A DNA stretch of 64,000 nt from CBDEGU01 sp965238045 (GCA_965238045.1 CBDEGU010000012.1:2108001-2172000), one strand, 5' to 3'; counted from the stretch's first letter, positions 1 through 8,551 are shown. Program-made: numbers and translations. The notes: generated by a model not told the origin, from the sequence alone.

Positions 1-694
1 CGTGGTTCACATGCCGCTTCCCGTCACGCAACGAGATGGTGAGATGTCCAGGCAGCAACGCGTCGAACTCCAAATCATGCAGTTTCGCGACGCTCTGGGC
101 GCACTGCTGAATGTTGCAGTCCCAAGTATGGATGATGGCCAGCCGGCCGCCGTGAAAGATCGTATCACCGGCGAAGAGGCATTTGTGTCCGCCATCGTCA
201 AGCAAGAAGGAGAGCATGCCGGCGCTATGCCCCGGCGTCTCATAAACCTGCAACTCGGCGTCCCCGACCGAAACCGTGTCGCCGTCGCTCAATTCCCGCG
301 AAATTTCGCAGGCGCGAAACTCGTAGTCTTGCGGGTATACGCCGGCCCGTTTGGCGTCCCGCAGACTAATACGTTCTTCGTCCCCGTCCCTAACCCAGCC
401 AGCGGCCTCGGGCGCGGCCATCACCTCCACCCCGAATCGCTCTCGCCAAACCGCCGCCGCCCCCGCATGATCGGCGTGAGCGTGTGTCAGCAGCAGATAG
501 CGCAACCGCGACGGATCGAGCCCGTCGAAGCGAATGTTCTCGATGATCGGATCAATGGATGGGCCGCTCCCCGCATCGATCAAAGCCAGCTCCTCCCCGC
601 CGTTGATCAAGTACACATGGCAGTCATAGGAGTCCGAGAGGCCGAAGCCGAGCCTGCCGCCTCCAATCAAATGGGTTCGTTTTGTCAATCGCAT
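1..694 (-). CDS. MBL-fold metallohydrolase (3' end outside window)
   Basis: This minus-strand frame is open from an ATG at 692-694 to the left window edge, about 231 residues, with no stop inside the window. The translation carries the metallo-beta-lactamase signature THAHADHAG near residues 70-78, then an FAGDTIF segment and a PGHSAG segment, in the order expected for metal-binding motifs of glyoxalase-II-like hydrolases. It is a probable cytosolic zinc hydrolase with unknown substrate. The long plus-strand open frame over the same bases is its antisense shadow. The C-terminus is not visible, so domain completeness cannot be judged. Confidence 0.85.
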   Translation of the reverse strand, partial: MRLTKRTHLIGGGRLGFGLSDSYDCHVYLINGGEELALIDAGSGPSIDPIIENIRFDGLDPSRLRYLLLTHAHADHAGAAAVWRERFGVEVMAAPEAAGWVRDGDEERISLRDAKRAGVYPQDYEFRACEISRELSDGDTVSVGDAELQVYETPGHSAGMLSFLLDDGGHKCLFAGDTIFHGGRLAIIHTWDCNIQQCAQSVAKLHDLEFDALLPGHLTISLRDGKRHVNH

Positions 695-940
695 AAGTTT
701 TTTCCTGACGACTCCGGCGCCTGAACAGGAGTATTGCAGATCGTCCATGCTGCTGGACAGCCAGCCTGGAGCACTCCGCCTCTACAGGCAACAAAATTTA
801 ACAAACTTCTGATTATAAACGGTTTATATTGCGAATCCGCAAGAAGATCCAGACCGCCCCGCTCTGCCCCGCGATCCCAGATCCCGTTCTTCGGGATGCA
901 AGAAAGTACTAGGACAAAAATACTGTATTTGAACTAGTCC

Positions 941-970
941 TTGACTTCGATGTGTCAGGTGTATTACTTA
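941..970 (+). promoter_or_regulatory. candidate sigma-70 promoter for a short transcript
   Basis: TTGACT at 941-946 and TACTTA at 965-970 are separated by 18 bases. A strong hairpin plus T-run terminator follows at 1085-1107 with no convincing coding frame between. The hexamers are ordinary and the assignment is an inference from position. Confidence 0.3.
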
Positions 971-976
971 ATAGAC

Positions 977-1107
977 AGGATTCATCCCGCCCGAAGGGTG
1001 GAGGGTCCAGAACAGCGAGAATCATTTTATTCTCCCTCGATTATTGGTCTTACCTCACTCAATCACTCATCCCGGTCGCCGATTCCCGGCTGGCCGGGTT
1101 TTTTTTT
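977..1107 (+). ncRNA. candidate small RNA or attenuated leader
   Basis: About 130 bases between a possible promoter and a clear intrinsic terminator, in the 525-base gap before the isopropylmalate/isocitrate dehydrogenase-type gene. The stretch includes a small GC hairpin around 990-1004. It could be an independent sRNA or a leader that terminates early ahead of the downstream gene. No run of leucine codons typical of a leu leader peptide was found. I do not recognise it as a known RNA family. Confidence 0.3.
1085..1107 (+). terminator. intrinsic terminator
   Basis: CCCGG-CTGG-CCGGG hairpin at 1085-1098 followed by nine T residues (1099-1107). It reads on the plus strand and lies 112 bases upstream of the next plus-strand gene. 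Confidence 0.65.
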
Positions 1108-1219
1108 GTAATGATCCCTCTCCGTCGCGGCATCGCCCTTTGCTGGGGCGAGTGTGCGTATCGGCTATTGTGCGTAGCGGAGAAACTTGTCAGGCCCGGG
1201 GTGGGGACGAGATAGAGGC

Positions 1220-2278
1220 GTGAAGACATTCCGCATCGCATTGCTTCCAGGCGACGGCATCGGCCCAGAGGTCCTCGCCGAGGGCGTCAAGGTGCTCCGG
1301 ACGGTTCAGTCGCGGCTGCGGGGGGTTGAGTTCGTGCTGACCGAATTGCCTGCCGGCGCCGAAGAGTACCAGCGGAATGGCATCGCGCTTCCGGAAGCGG
1401 TTTTCCAGCAGTGCGCCGATCACGACGCCATTCTCTTCGGGGCCATGGGGCTGCCCGGCGTTCGCCAGCGGAGCGGAGTCGAAATCGCTCCGCAGCTAGA
1501 CCTGCGTGAGCGGCTGGACCTCTACCGCGGCCTGCGTCCGGTCCATCTCTACCACCCGGCACACTCGCCGCTCAAGGGGTACGCGGCCGGTGCCATCGAC
1601 CTCCTGATTGTCCGGGAGAATACCGAGGGCATGTTCTCAAGCCGGGGGGCAACCTTCTCCCCTAATGCCGAGGCCGTCGAAGACACCCTGCGGATCTCGC
1701 GGCACGGCGCCGAGCGCATCGTCCGGGCGGCGTTCCATGAAGCCGCCCAGCGCCGCGGCCGTCTCACCCTGGTGGATAAATCCAACGTGCTCCCCTCGAT
1801 GGTTTTCCTGCGCCGCATCTTCGACGAGATAGCCGAAGAGTTTCCGGCCATCGAAACCGATCGCATTTACATCGACGCCGCCAGTCTGTATCTGATCCAG
1901 CGGCCCGAGTCGTTCGATGTGATCGTGACCGAAAATCTGTTCGGCGATATTTTGTCGGATTTGGCCGCCGGTCTGGTCGGCGGTATGGGCATGGCCCCCT
2001 CGGCCGATATAGGCGACCATCACGCGATGTTCCAGCCAGCGCATGGCTCGGCGCCTGATATCGCCGGTCAGGGAATCGCCAATCCCGTAGCGGCGATTCT
2101 CTCGGTGGCCATGATGCTCGACTGGCTTGGTGACGTGGAAACCCAGCGCGGCGCCGCCGCCATACGCGCGGCGGTCCAGAGCGTCTTAGAGGACAAACAG
2201 AATCGAACCCGCGACCTGGGTGGCTATCTTTCCACTAAGCATATGGGCGCCCGAATCCGCGAAGCGCTCGGGGGGTAG
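1220..2278 (+). CDS. isocitrate/isopropylmalate dehydrogenase family oxidoreductase
   Basis: A 352-residue NAD(P)-dependent beta-decarboxylating dehydrogenase. Visible landmarks are LLPGDGIGPEV at the N-terminus, RENTEG in the middle, TENLFGDILSD with GGMGMAPSA, and QPAHGSAPDIAG near the C-terminus, which form the substrate, metal and cofactor sites in this family. RENTEG resembles isocitrate, tartrate/D-malate and homoisocitrate enzymes more than typical LeuB, so leucine biosynthesis is not assured. The start is taken as GTG 1220, giving the usual short N-terminus before the first beta strand; an in-frame GTG at 1187 would add 11 unlikely residues. There is no leuC/leuD neighbour. Confidence 0.85.
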   Translation: MKTFRIALLPGDGIGPEVLAEGVKVLRTVQSRLRGVEFVLTELPAGAEEYQRNGIALPEAVFQQCADHDAILFGAMGLPGVRQRSGVEIAPQLDLRERLDLYRGLRPVHLYHPAHSPLKGYAAGAIDLLIVRENTEGMFSSRGATFSPNAEAVEDTLRISRHGAERIVRAAFHEAAQRRGRLTLVDKSNVLPSMVFLRRIFDEIAEEFPAIETDRIYIDAASLYLIQRPESFDVIVTENLFGDILSDLAAGLVGGMGMAPSADIGDHHAMFQPAHGSAPDIAGQGIANPVAAILSVAMMLDWLGDVETQRGAAAIRAAVQSVLEDKQNRTRDLGGYLSTKHMGARIREALGG

Positions 2279-2322
2279 CCCCGCGCCCCCGGTGCTCACT
2301 CGTTCGGCCGCTGATGGAAACC

Positions 2323-2503
2323 AGCCCGCTTTTCTCACCACCTGGCGAAGCGAAGTGCGTGAGAGGGGCGTCAGTACGAGGCGCGCGCCGCTTGACGAGC
2401 ACAGGCGTACTTGACGGTACGTTGAGCACGGCGAGCCAGCGCAACGAAGTAGTGGCGGGCCTGTCATGTGCTTCGGTCGTCAGGTGGTGAGAAATGCGGG
2501 CTA
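2323..2503 (-). repeat. MITE-like repeat family A, copy 1
   Basis: A 181-base element related to copies at 25711-25894 and 34046-34239, here inverted relative to them. Its ends are inverted repeats of the form TAGCCCGCATTTCTCACC / GGTGAGAAAAGCGGGCT. The interior shares the CTCAACGTAC...CAAGTACGCCTG core. It sits between two convergent genes, and its terminal TAG provides the stop codon of the NTF2-like gene. It carries no plausible gene. Confidence 0.8.
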
Positions 2504-2920
2504 GACCCAGCCAAGCGACTGCATCGCAAGCCCCGAGTGCCAGACCTTAGTCATGTGGCTGATCTTGCCGCCCTCAAAGAACATCACATAGACGTAGTCG
2601 GTCTTGATGCTCTTGCCGGTAGGCGGACACGGTCCGCCCTCACCTGTATGTGTCGCCGAGAAAACCGCGTAGACCGACACGTTGTTGCGCTCGGCATCGA
2701 CGGCCCACGACTTGAGCTCATAGGCTCCGTCGGGCATGAACCCGAGCAGCCCCTTCATCCAATCGGTATAGGCCTCAAGAGTCGTGACATCGGCAAGAGG
2801 CTCGGCTTGAGCCGAGAAGGACGCGTCTGGCTTGCAGTAGGGCGCGCACGCCTGCCAACCCTTTCCGGCCTCACAGACCTCGAAAAACTCGCGTGCGGTT
2901 TGTTCCATCGAATCTGTCAT
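2501..2920 (-). CDS. NTF2-like / SnoaL-like domain protein
   Basis: A 139-residue single-domain protein that looks like the NTF2/SnoaL alpha+beta fold: an N-terminal helix with EQTAREFFEVCEAGKG, a central LEAYTDWMKGLLGFMPDG segment and three C-terminal strands (SVYAVFSATHTG, DYVYVMFFEGGKI, MTKVWHSG). Such proteins are small-molecule binding or isomerase-like domains; the substrate is unknown. The start is the ATG at 2918-2920 because AGGAG lies six bases upstream; the longer upstream frame is not supported. The stop codon is the first three bases of repeat A copy 1, so the C-terminus may have been set by that insertion. Confidence 0.75.
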   Translation of the reverse strand: MTDSMEQTAREFFEVCEAGKGWQACAPYCKPDASFSAQAEPLADVTTLEAYTDWMKGLLGFMPDGAYELKSWAVDAERNNVSVYAVFSATHTGEGGPCPPTGKSIKTDYVYVMFFEGGKISHMTKVWHSGLAMQSLGWV

Positions 2921-3140
2921 GCAATTCTCCTGTGCCTTCCACCAGGTCCGCGATCTTGGCCGTCCTGGCGGGGATAGGGCCGCCTGTTTACCAACCTTGT
3001 CGAGTACCCAGCATAGGCTCCCTCGGAGCCGCTTCGCAACACTGGAGTGAAACCCAAAAGTGAGACAGTACAATTCGGGGCGCAACGCCAGGCCTCTCTC
3101 ATCTAGGCCAAGCGGGGGATAGGCAGCTGTGAAGCAGCCC

Positions 3141-3926
3141 TCAGATCAATACCAATTTCGCCGGATCGCCAATCCTCACCCCAGCCAGTTCGGCGGCTGA
3201 GCCCCGGTTGATCGAAATCTCCAGCAATCCTGAACTACCCGCGATGACGAAGGGCTCCCCGCTTTCGCAGCCAGAGTAGCTGGACGCCACTGCGACTGCC
3301 TCCAGCTTGCCGGCTACGCAGCGAACCCCGCCCGATGCCTCATCGAGCAATGCAGCCGGAAAGCTTGTCACGATGTTTCCAAAACGATCCACGTTCAGTA
3401 CCCGGCCCCGCCAGCGGCCCGGCTCCACCAAGCAGGGCTTCGTGGACTCGAGGCGGCAGGGGTCGCCGATCGAATCGCCGAACTCGCTGGGCTCTTTCCC
3501 GCTCGAGAGCCAAGCGGCGGCCGGAGCGAAGAGGTCACGCCCATGGAAGGTCTGGCTCATGGGCTGCAGTGCGAATCGCCCGGTATCGATCGCCAGCACG
3601 GTGTGCTCTTCGCGCTCGTAGACTTGCGAGAGTACGCCGTTATCGGGCGCAAGGAAAAACTGTTTTCCGGCCTCCGCCAAAATCGCCCGCCGCGCGCCGC
3701 CCACGCCCGGATCGACAACCACGACATGCACCGTACCGGGCGGGAAGTAAGCATAGGTTTGCGCGATGACGAAAGCGCCGTGGGCGACATGGCAGGGGCT
3801 GATCTCGTGGCTGATGTCGATAATGCGCGCCGCCGGATGGATGCCCGCGATCACGCCCTTCATCACACCGGCATAGTGGTCGGCTCCTCCGAAATCCGTC
3901 GTCAAAGTGATGATCGAAGACCGCAC
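3141..3926 (-). CDS. S-adenosyl-L-methionine hydrolase (DUF62 / SAM hydroxide adenosyltransferase)
   Basis: A 261-residue protein beginning with SSIITLTTDFGGADHYAGVMKGVI, typical of the family that splits SAM into adenosine and methionine. Other family landmarks are the DISHEI segment, the VVVDPGVGG segment, APDNGVLS, and FHGRDLFAPAAA before a small C-terminal beta domain (RVLNVDRFGNIVTSF). The GTG at 3924-3926 is chosen because the family begins a few residues before the first strand; the frame further upstream runs through the divergent cysteine desulfurase. No Shine-Dalgarno sequence is visible and a CATAAT box lies 8-13 bases upstream, so the message may be leaderless (inference). Confidence 0.88.
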   Translation of the reverse strand: MRSSIITLTTDFGGADHYAGVMKGVIAGIHPAARIIDISHEISPCHVAHGAFVIAQTYAYFPPGTVHVVVVDPGVGGARRAILAEAGKQFFLAPDNGVLSQVYEREEHTVLAIDTGRFALQPMSQTFHGRDLFAPAAAWLSSGKEPSEFGDSIGDPCRLESTKPCLVEPGRWRGRVLNVDRFGNIVTSFPAALLDEASGGVRCVAGKLEAVAVASSYSGCESGEPFVIAGSSGLLEISINRGSAAELAGVRIGDPAKLVLI

Positions 3927-3927
3927 G

Positions 3928-3933
3928 GTATAA
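3928..3933 (+). promoter_or_regulatory. -10 box in a 29-bp divergent intergenic gap
   Basis: TATAAT at 3928-3933 lies within the self-complementary stretch TATAATTAT between the divergent GTG starts at 3926 and 3956. The overlap means the two promoters probably compete or are co-regulated. No good -35 box is visible. Confidence 0.4.
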
Positions 3934-3955
3934 TTATGATGGTACGAAATCACAA

Positions 3956-5155
3956 GTGCGCCACTACTATTTCGACTACAACGCCACGACGCCCATCGCC
4001 GCGGAGGTTCTCGAGGCGATGCTGCCCTATCTGCGCGACAGTTACGGGAATGCCTCGAGCATCCACAGGTTCGGCCAGCGGGCGCGCGCGGGCGTCGAGC
4101 AGGCGCGGCGCCAGGTGGCGTCGCTGTTGAACGCCAAACCATCCGAAATCGTTTTTACCAGCGGGGGCACCGAAGCCGATAATCTGGCGATTCTCGGAAC
4201 CCTCAGCGCCGCCGGACCCGGCCACAAGCACATCATCACCAGCAGCATCGAGCACCCGGCGGTGCTCGAAACCTGCCGCCGCCTGGAAGAGGAAGGCCCG
4301 GAAGAAAACGGTGCCGCGGTCACCTATCTCGCGCCGAACTCCCATGGCGTCGTCTCACCCGATGATGTCCGTGCCGCGCTGCGGCCCGAAACCAAGCTGA
4401 TCACCATCATGCATGCCAACAATGAGCTGGGCACGATCCAGCCGATCGCTGAGATCGCTGAGATCGCGCGCCAGGCCGGCATCCGGGTCCACACCGACGG
4501 GGTTCAGAGCACAGGCAAGTTGCCTGTCGACGTCCAGGCCCTCGGCGTCGATTTTTTCAGCCTCAGCGGTCACAAGATGTATGCCCCCAAGGGCGTCGGC
4601 GCGCTCTACGTTCGCAAGGGAACGGTGCTGGATTCGATTCAATTCGGAGGCCGCCACGAGCGCGGACGCCGTCCAGGCACCGAGAACGTAGCTGGCATCG
4701 TGGGACTGGGCAAAGCTGCCACGCTCGCCGGCCAGGAGATGGCGGACGAGAATCGGCGGGTGGCCGCTCTCCGCGACCGGCTCGAGAGGACGATTCTCGG
4801 CGGCATCGAGCTCACCACCATTCATGGCGCCGCGGCCGGGCGTGTCCCCAATACGACCAACATCCGCTTCGACGCAATCGAGGGCGAGGCCATGGTGATC
4901 GCGCTTGATCTCAAGGGCATGGCCGTATCGAGCGGATCCGCCTGCTCGAGCGGAGCCGTGCTGCCTTCGCATGTGCTCAAGGCGATGGGACTGACCTCGG
5001 AGCAGGCGCGCTCGAGCCTGCGATTCTCGCTCGGCAAGCAAACCACCGGCGATCAGATCGACGCCCTGCTCAAGGTCCTGCCGGAAGTCGTCTCTCGCCT
5101 GCGTAGTCTCTCGCCGGCTTACGCAAGGAGCACCCAGACGGCGATCCAGAGATAA
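3956..5155 (+). CDS. cysteine desulfurase (NifS/IscS family)
   Basis: A 399-residue PLP enzyme that removes sulfur from cysteine for Fe-S cluster or thio-cofactor assembly. YFDYNATTP is at the N-terminus, the PLP lysine is K207 in SLSGHKMYAPKG, HTDGVQS precedes it, and the sulfur-accepting cysteine is C330 in SSGSACSSGA. Length and order match group I NifS/IscS proteins. The start GTG 3956 leaves 29 bases to the divergent SAM hydrolase; the ATGs just upstream are out of frame. No iscU or iscA gene adjoins, so it may serve as a general desulfurase. Confidence 0.93.
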   Translation: MRHYYFDYNATTPIAAEVLEAMLPYLRDSYGNASSIHRFGQRARAGVEQARRQVASLLNAKPSEIVFTSGGTEADNLAILGTLSAAGPGHKHIITSSIEHPAVLETCRRLEEEGPEENGAAVTYLAPNSHGVVSPDDVRAALRPETKLITIMHANNELGTIQPIAEIAEIARQAGIRVHTDGVQSTGKLPVDVQALGVDFFSLSGHKMYAPKGVGALYVRKGTVLDSIQFGGRHERGRRPGTENVAGIVGLGKAATLAGQEMADENRRVAALRDRLERTILGGIELTTIHGAAAGRVPNTTNIRFDAIEGEAMVIALDLKGMAVSSGSACSSGAVLPSHVLKAMGLTSEQARSSLRFSLGKQTTGDQIDALLKVLPEVVSRLRSLSPAYARSTQTAIQR

Positions 5156-5200
5156 AGCCGTCCTCCCCCCTCCGTCGCGGCGTGTTAGAGGTCAGGGCTG

Positions 5201-6865
5201 CTAAGGCAGCAACAGAATACTCTTGCCCAGGACGATGATAATCACCACAACGCCGAAGGCCAGCACCAGCCCGTCGATATCGACCTTGAAGCGCCGGTAG
5301 AAGTGTGTTAGCCCTTTCGACAACTCCAGGTCGAAGAGATGAGCGACCAGCAAGTCGTGTCCAGGCTGATCGACGACTTTTTCCTCGCCCGTGGCCTCGT
5401 CGTGGTAACTCTGCGTATCGAGCTGGCCATAGAACTTATCAAGTCTGGCGGCGTCCTCGGGTTCCGTCATGCGGCTAAAAACAACCAGCGCCAAGAAACC
5501 GATCAGCAGCGAGATGCCGAAGTTCGCCGCGTCCCATTTCAGCAGCACGCCAAAATTGCTGTAGGTGAGATAGAAGAACAGGATGCTCGAGAGGATCAAG
5601 CTCGCGAATGCTCCATAGCGGTTCGCCCGCCGCCATGAAATCGCTCCGAACATGCTGATGCCCATGAACGCCGCCATGGTTTCGGTAAAGAGAAACGCTT
5701 CGAGCACGATATCGAGCAGCAGCCCGAAGACCACGCCCAGGGCTGTGAGGCTCACTCCAGAGATTCGTCCCACCATCAGGTAGTGGCGGTCGTCGCGGTT
5801 CTTGACCCAAAAGCGGCGGTAGAGGTTCTGCGTGAACAGCGCTCCGCCATCGACGGTAAACGCCGAACAGGTCGACATGTTCGCCGCCAGCACGCAAGCG
5901 ATCATCAGTCCCACCGCGCCGGGGAAGAGCAGTTCCTTAGTCGCGAAACCGAAAGCGTCTTCGCGGTCGGCCAGCACGCCGCCGCTTTGGGTCAGCATCA
6001 CGGCGACGATCAATCCCACCAGCGCCCAGCCGATCGTGCAGAAACGTTTCACGAAGTTCCCGTAGGCCATGCCGACGCGGCAGCTCCATTCATCCTTGCC
6101 GGTTCCGATTGCCGCCAGCATATGGGGCTGCGAGACGATACCGACCAGCCCGTTGATCGTCAGCATTAAAATCGTGAACACGCCCACGTCACCCGGCGTG
6201 ACCATCGAGAGCATCTCCGGGCTGAGGGTTTCTCGAATCCCCGTAAATCCCCCCACCCGCGTCAGGCCGATGGGAATCAGCAGAAACGATAATCCGATGA
6301 TGAAAAAGCCCTGCACGAAGTCCGTGTACGCCGCCGCGATCAGTCCGCCGACAGCGCTATAAATCAGAAACGTCACCGTCATGACCAGCACCACGGTGTT
6401 CGGAGAGATCGTCCCCCCCGAGGCGCCGCTGACCAGTTTGCCCGCGCCCTTGAGCATCGCTCCCATGCTGAACGTGAAATACGCCAGAGCGAAGACCGTA
6501 TAGACGGCGCCCATCTGCGTGCCGTAGCGGTCTTCATAGACTTCGCCGATCGTCGTGCGGCGAATCCGCCGGAAGATCGGCCCCAGTATCCAGTAAAACG
6601 GCGTGATAAAGAGGTTCTTCCACTGGTACCAGATCGCCGCGTACCCCGAGGAATACACCGCCCCGGCCAGCGACACCGGCATCTCGGCGTGCGTCCCCAC
6701 CCCAAACGCCTGCCCGATAATCAGCCAAACGCTAAAACCCCTGCCGCCGAGGAAGTAATCTCCGGTGCCCTTCACGCGGCGCCCGACATAAAGTCCCACA
6801 CCCACGATCAGAACGAAATATAGGACGATGACCGTCCAGTCGAGCCAGTGCAGAGCGATTCCCAT
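5201..6865 (-). CDS. sodium:solute symporter family protein (SSS)
   Basis: A 554-residue inner-membrane protein with about 13 hydrophobic segments. It begins with the SSS-type helix LDWTVIVLYFVLIVGVGLYVGRR, followed by a GDYFLGGRG loop and a GEVYEDRYG segment, both characteristic of the solute:sodium symporter family. A final helix (VLAFGVVVIIIVLGKSILLLP) closes the protein. The substrate cannot be read from sequence. A second, shorter SSS gene lies 38 bases upstream on the same strand, so the two are probably co-transcribed. Confidence 0.88.
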   Translation of the reverse strand: MGIALHWLDWTVIVLYFVLIVGVGLYVGRRVKGTGDYFLGGRGFSVWLIIGQAFGVGTHAEMPVSLAGAVYSSGYAAIWYQWKNLFITPFYWILGPIFRRIRRTTIGEVYEDRYGTQMGAVYTVFALAYFTFSMGAMLKGAGKLVSGASGGTISPNTVVLVMTVTFLIYSAVGGLIAAAYTDFVQGFFIIGLSFLLIPIGLTRVGGFTGIRETLSPEMLSMVTPGDVGVFTILMLTINGLVGIVSQPHMLAAIGTGKDEWSCRVGMAYGNFVKRFCTIGWALVGLIVAVMLTQSGGVLADREDAFGFATKELLFPGAVGLMIACVLAANMSTCSAFTVDGGALFTQNLYRRFWVKNRDDRHYLMVGRISGVSLTALGVVFGLLLDIVLEAFLFTETMAAFMGISMFGAISWRRANRYGAFASLILSSILFFYLTYSNFGVLLKWDAANFGISLLIGFLALVVFSRMTEPEDAARLDKFYGQLDTQSYHDEATGEEKVVDQPGHDLLVAHLFDLELSKGLTHFYRRFKVDIDGLVLAFGVVVIIIVLGKSILLLP

Positions 6866-6903
6866 GATGTTTTGTCGAAGTGCCTGATAGGTCGAAGTGC
6901 CTA

Positions 6904-8343
6904 TTATACGGAAGTCTTCCCCGCTGCCGGCTTCCCTGCTGTTGGCTTCCCCGCTGCCGGGATCGAAAACGAAACCAGCACCAAGCCGCTAACCAAAATC
7001 CCAAGCGCCACCGGATGCAAAACGCCGATACCCGCGCCGCCGGTCGCCACATGGAAGACGACGGTCGCCGGTACCGACACCGCCATCGAGGCCAAAGCGG
7101 CGCCCGCCTTCGGACGCGAAGAATATAGCCCGGCCAGCAAGGGCACAAACAACATCACAACCAGCAGAGTGTAGAAAACCATCAGCGCTTGGATAATGGA
7201 TTGCAGCCAGATCGCCAGACCCACTCCGCCGGCCGCCCCCGCCAGCGCGACAGCCCGCGTTACCCGCAGCAGACCGCGGTCCCCGAGAGGCCTCTTGCGA
7301 AGGGTCTCGACCAAGTCGCGCGCCACCGAGGTCGAAAGCATGAACAACACCGCGTCGGCCGAGCTCACCTCGGCCGAGAAGATGGCGGCCAGCATCAGGC
7401 CGCCCAGCCAGACGGGGAAACTCTTGGCCAGCAGAACAGGCAATGCCATTTCGGGATTTTCGAGTTCTGGAAACTGGGCGAAAGCGATCATCCCCAGCAG
7501 AACCGGCAAGGCCGAGTAGAGCAGCAGCACCAGCCCTTGCCCGGCGACGCCACGCCGGATCGTCGTTTCGTCGCGGGCGCCGTAAAGTTTTTGCAGTAAT
7601 CCGGGCGAAACGATGAATGACGGAATGAGCACGACCGCGTATCCCAGAACGCCTTCCAGCCCGATGCCCGTCCAACTCAAATAGCTCGCGGCCTCGACGG
7701 CTGGGTGCGAGAGGGCCGCGGCGCGAATCTCGTCCCAGCCGGCGAGATGCGTAAGCGCCCAAGGAACGGCCAGTCCGAATCCGGCGGCTTTCACCCCCAA
7801 CTGCACGGCATTCACCCGCACAGTGGAGGTGAGTCCGCCGGCGCAAAAGTACGCCGCCACCACCGCCCCTCCCAGAGCCGCGCCCCAAGCCGGGGGAATG
7901 TTCAATACAACTTGGAAAATAAAGCCGATGGCAATCAGTTGTGCGGCCAGAATCGACAACGACCCCAGCCACAGCACGCTCGCCGCCGCCAGACGAACCG
8001 CCCTCCCGTAACGCAACTCCAGATAGTCGCCGGCGGTATAGAGGTTGTGCTTCGCCGCCAGGCGGTAGATTCGGGGGCCGACAAACAAGCCCAGCACGAT
8101 CGATCCGATACCCGCCGAAGCCACCCACCACCAGGCCGACAACCCGTCCCGGTAGGCGAACCCCGCCACGCCGACCGTCGAGCCCGCTCCCAGATTGGCG
8201 GCAAGAAAGGTCGAGAACAAAAGCGGCGCCGAGAGCGTGCGTCCGGCGACATAGAACTCACTCGCCCGCCGCACGCGGCGTCCCGTGAAGATCCCCAGCG
8301 CGGCCAGCGCCAGGGAGTAGAAAACAATGCAGGCTAGAAGCAT
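6904..8343 (-). CDS. sodium:solute symporter family protein (SSS), second copy
   Basis: A 479-residue multi-pass membrane protein with the SSS hallmarks RRASEFYVAGRTL, AANLGAGSTVGVAGFAYRDG and a YTAGDYLELRYG segment. It is clearly divergent from the downstream 554-residue symporter, so not a recent duplicate. The extreme C-terminus is a short Ala-Gly-Lys-Pro repeat (AAGKPTAGKPAAGK) encoded by a purine/pyrimidine tandem repeat near 6918-6962, a feature outside the transport core. First gene of a likely two-gene unit. Confidence 0.86.
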   Translation of the reverse strand: MLLACIVFYSLALAALGIFTGRRVRRASEFYVAGRTLSAPLLFSTFLAANLGAGSTVGVAGFAYRDGLSAWWWVASAGIGSIVLGLFVGPRIYRLAAKHNLYTAGDYLELRYGRAVRLAAASVLWLGSLSILAAQLIAIGFIFQVVLNIPPAWGAALGGAVVAAYFCAGGLTSTVRVNAVQLGVKAAGFGLAVPWALTHLAGWDEIRAAALSHPAVEAASYLSWTGIGLEGVLGYAVVLIPSFIVSPGLLQKLYGARDETTIRRGVAGQGLVLLLYSALPVLLGMIAFAQFPELENPEMALPVLLAKSFPVWLGGLMLAAIFSAEVSSADAVLFMLSTSVARDLVETLRKRPLGDRGLLRVTRAVALAGAAGGVGLAIWLQSIIQALMVFYTLLVVMLFVPLLAGLYSSRPKAGAALASMAVSVPATVVFHVATGGAGIGVLHPVALGILVSGLVLVSFSIPAAGKPTAGKPAAGKTSV

Positions 8344-8441
8344 CGAAACCGCGGGCTAGAGCATTTTCAGGATATGAAATAGACAATCCATGGGGGGACG
8401 GCGCAGCCCCAAATCAACCCCCAAACCGAGCCGCGCACGTC

Positions 8442-8551
8442 AGAAGCTGTGAAAAAATCGGGACTGTCACAAGCGCTGGCGAAACGCTCTCTAATTCGCT
8501 AGGACTTAGGCCATGCGCGGCTGACTGTCCCAGCATTTTTTCACAGCTTCT
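8442..8551. repeat. MITE-like repeat family B, copy 1
   Basis: A 110-base palindromic element with perfect 17-base ends (AGAAGCTGTGAAAAAAT and its complement). The centre contains ACAAGCGCTGGCGAAA and ATGCGCGGCTG. A second copy is at 12041-12151. It lies in the 300-base gap between the symporter pair and the P1 peptidase; nothing else was found in that gap. Confidence 0.75.

Noticed and set aside
2..724. 240-codon plus-strand frame
   Set aside because: Antisense of the MBL-fold hydrolase, which carries THAHADHAG.
952..1215. 87-codon frame and possible leader peptide
   Set aside because: No ribosome site, it crosses a strong terminator, and has no run of regulatory codons.
1220..2278. Firm leuB assignment
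   Set aside because: The RENTEG motif fits isocitrate, tartrate/malate or homoisocitrate enzymes at least as well, and no leuCD genes are adjacent.
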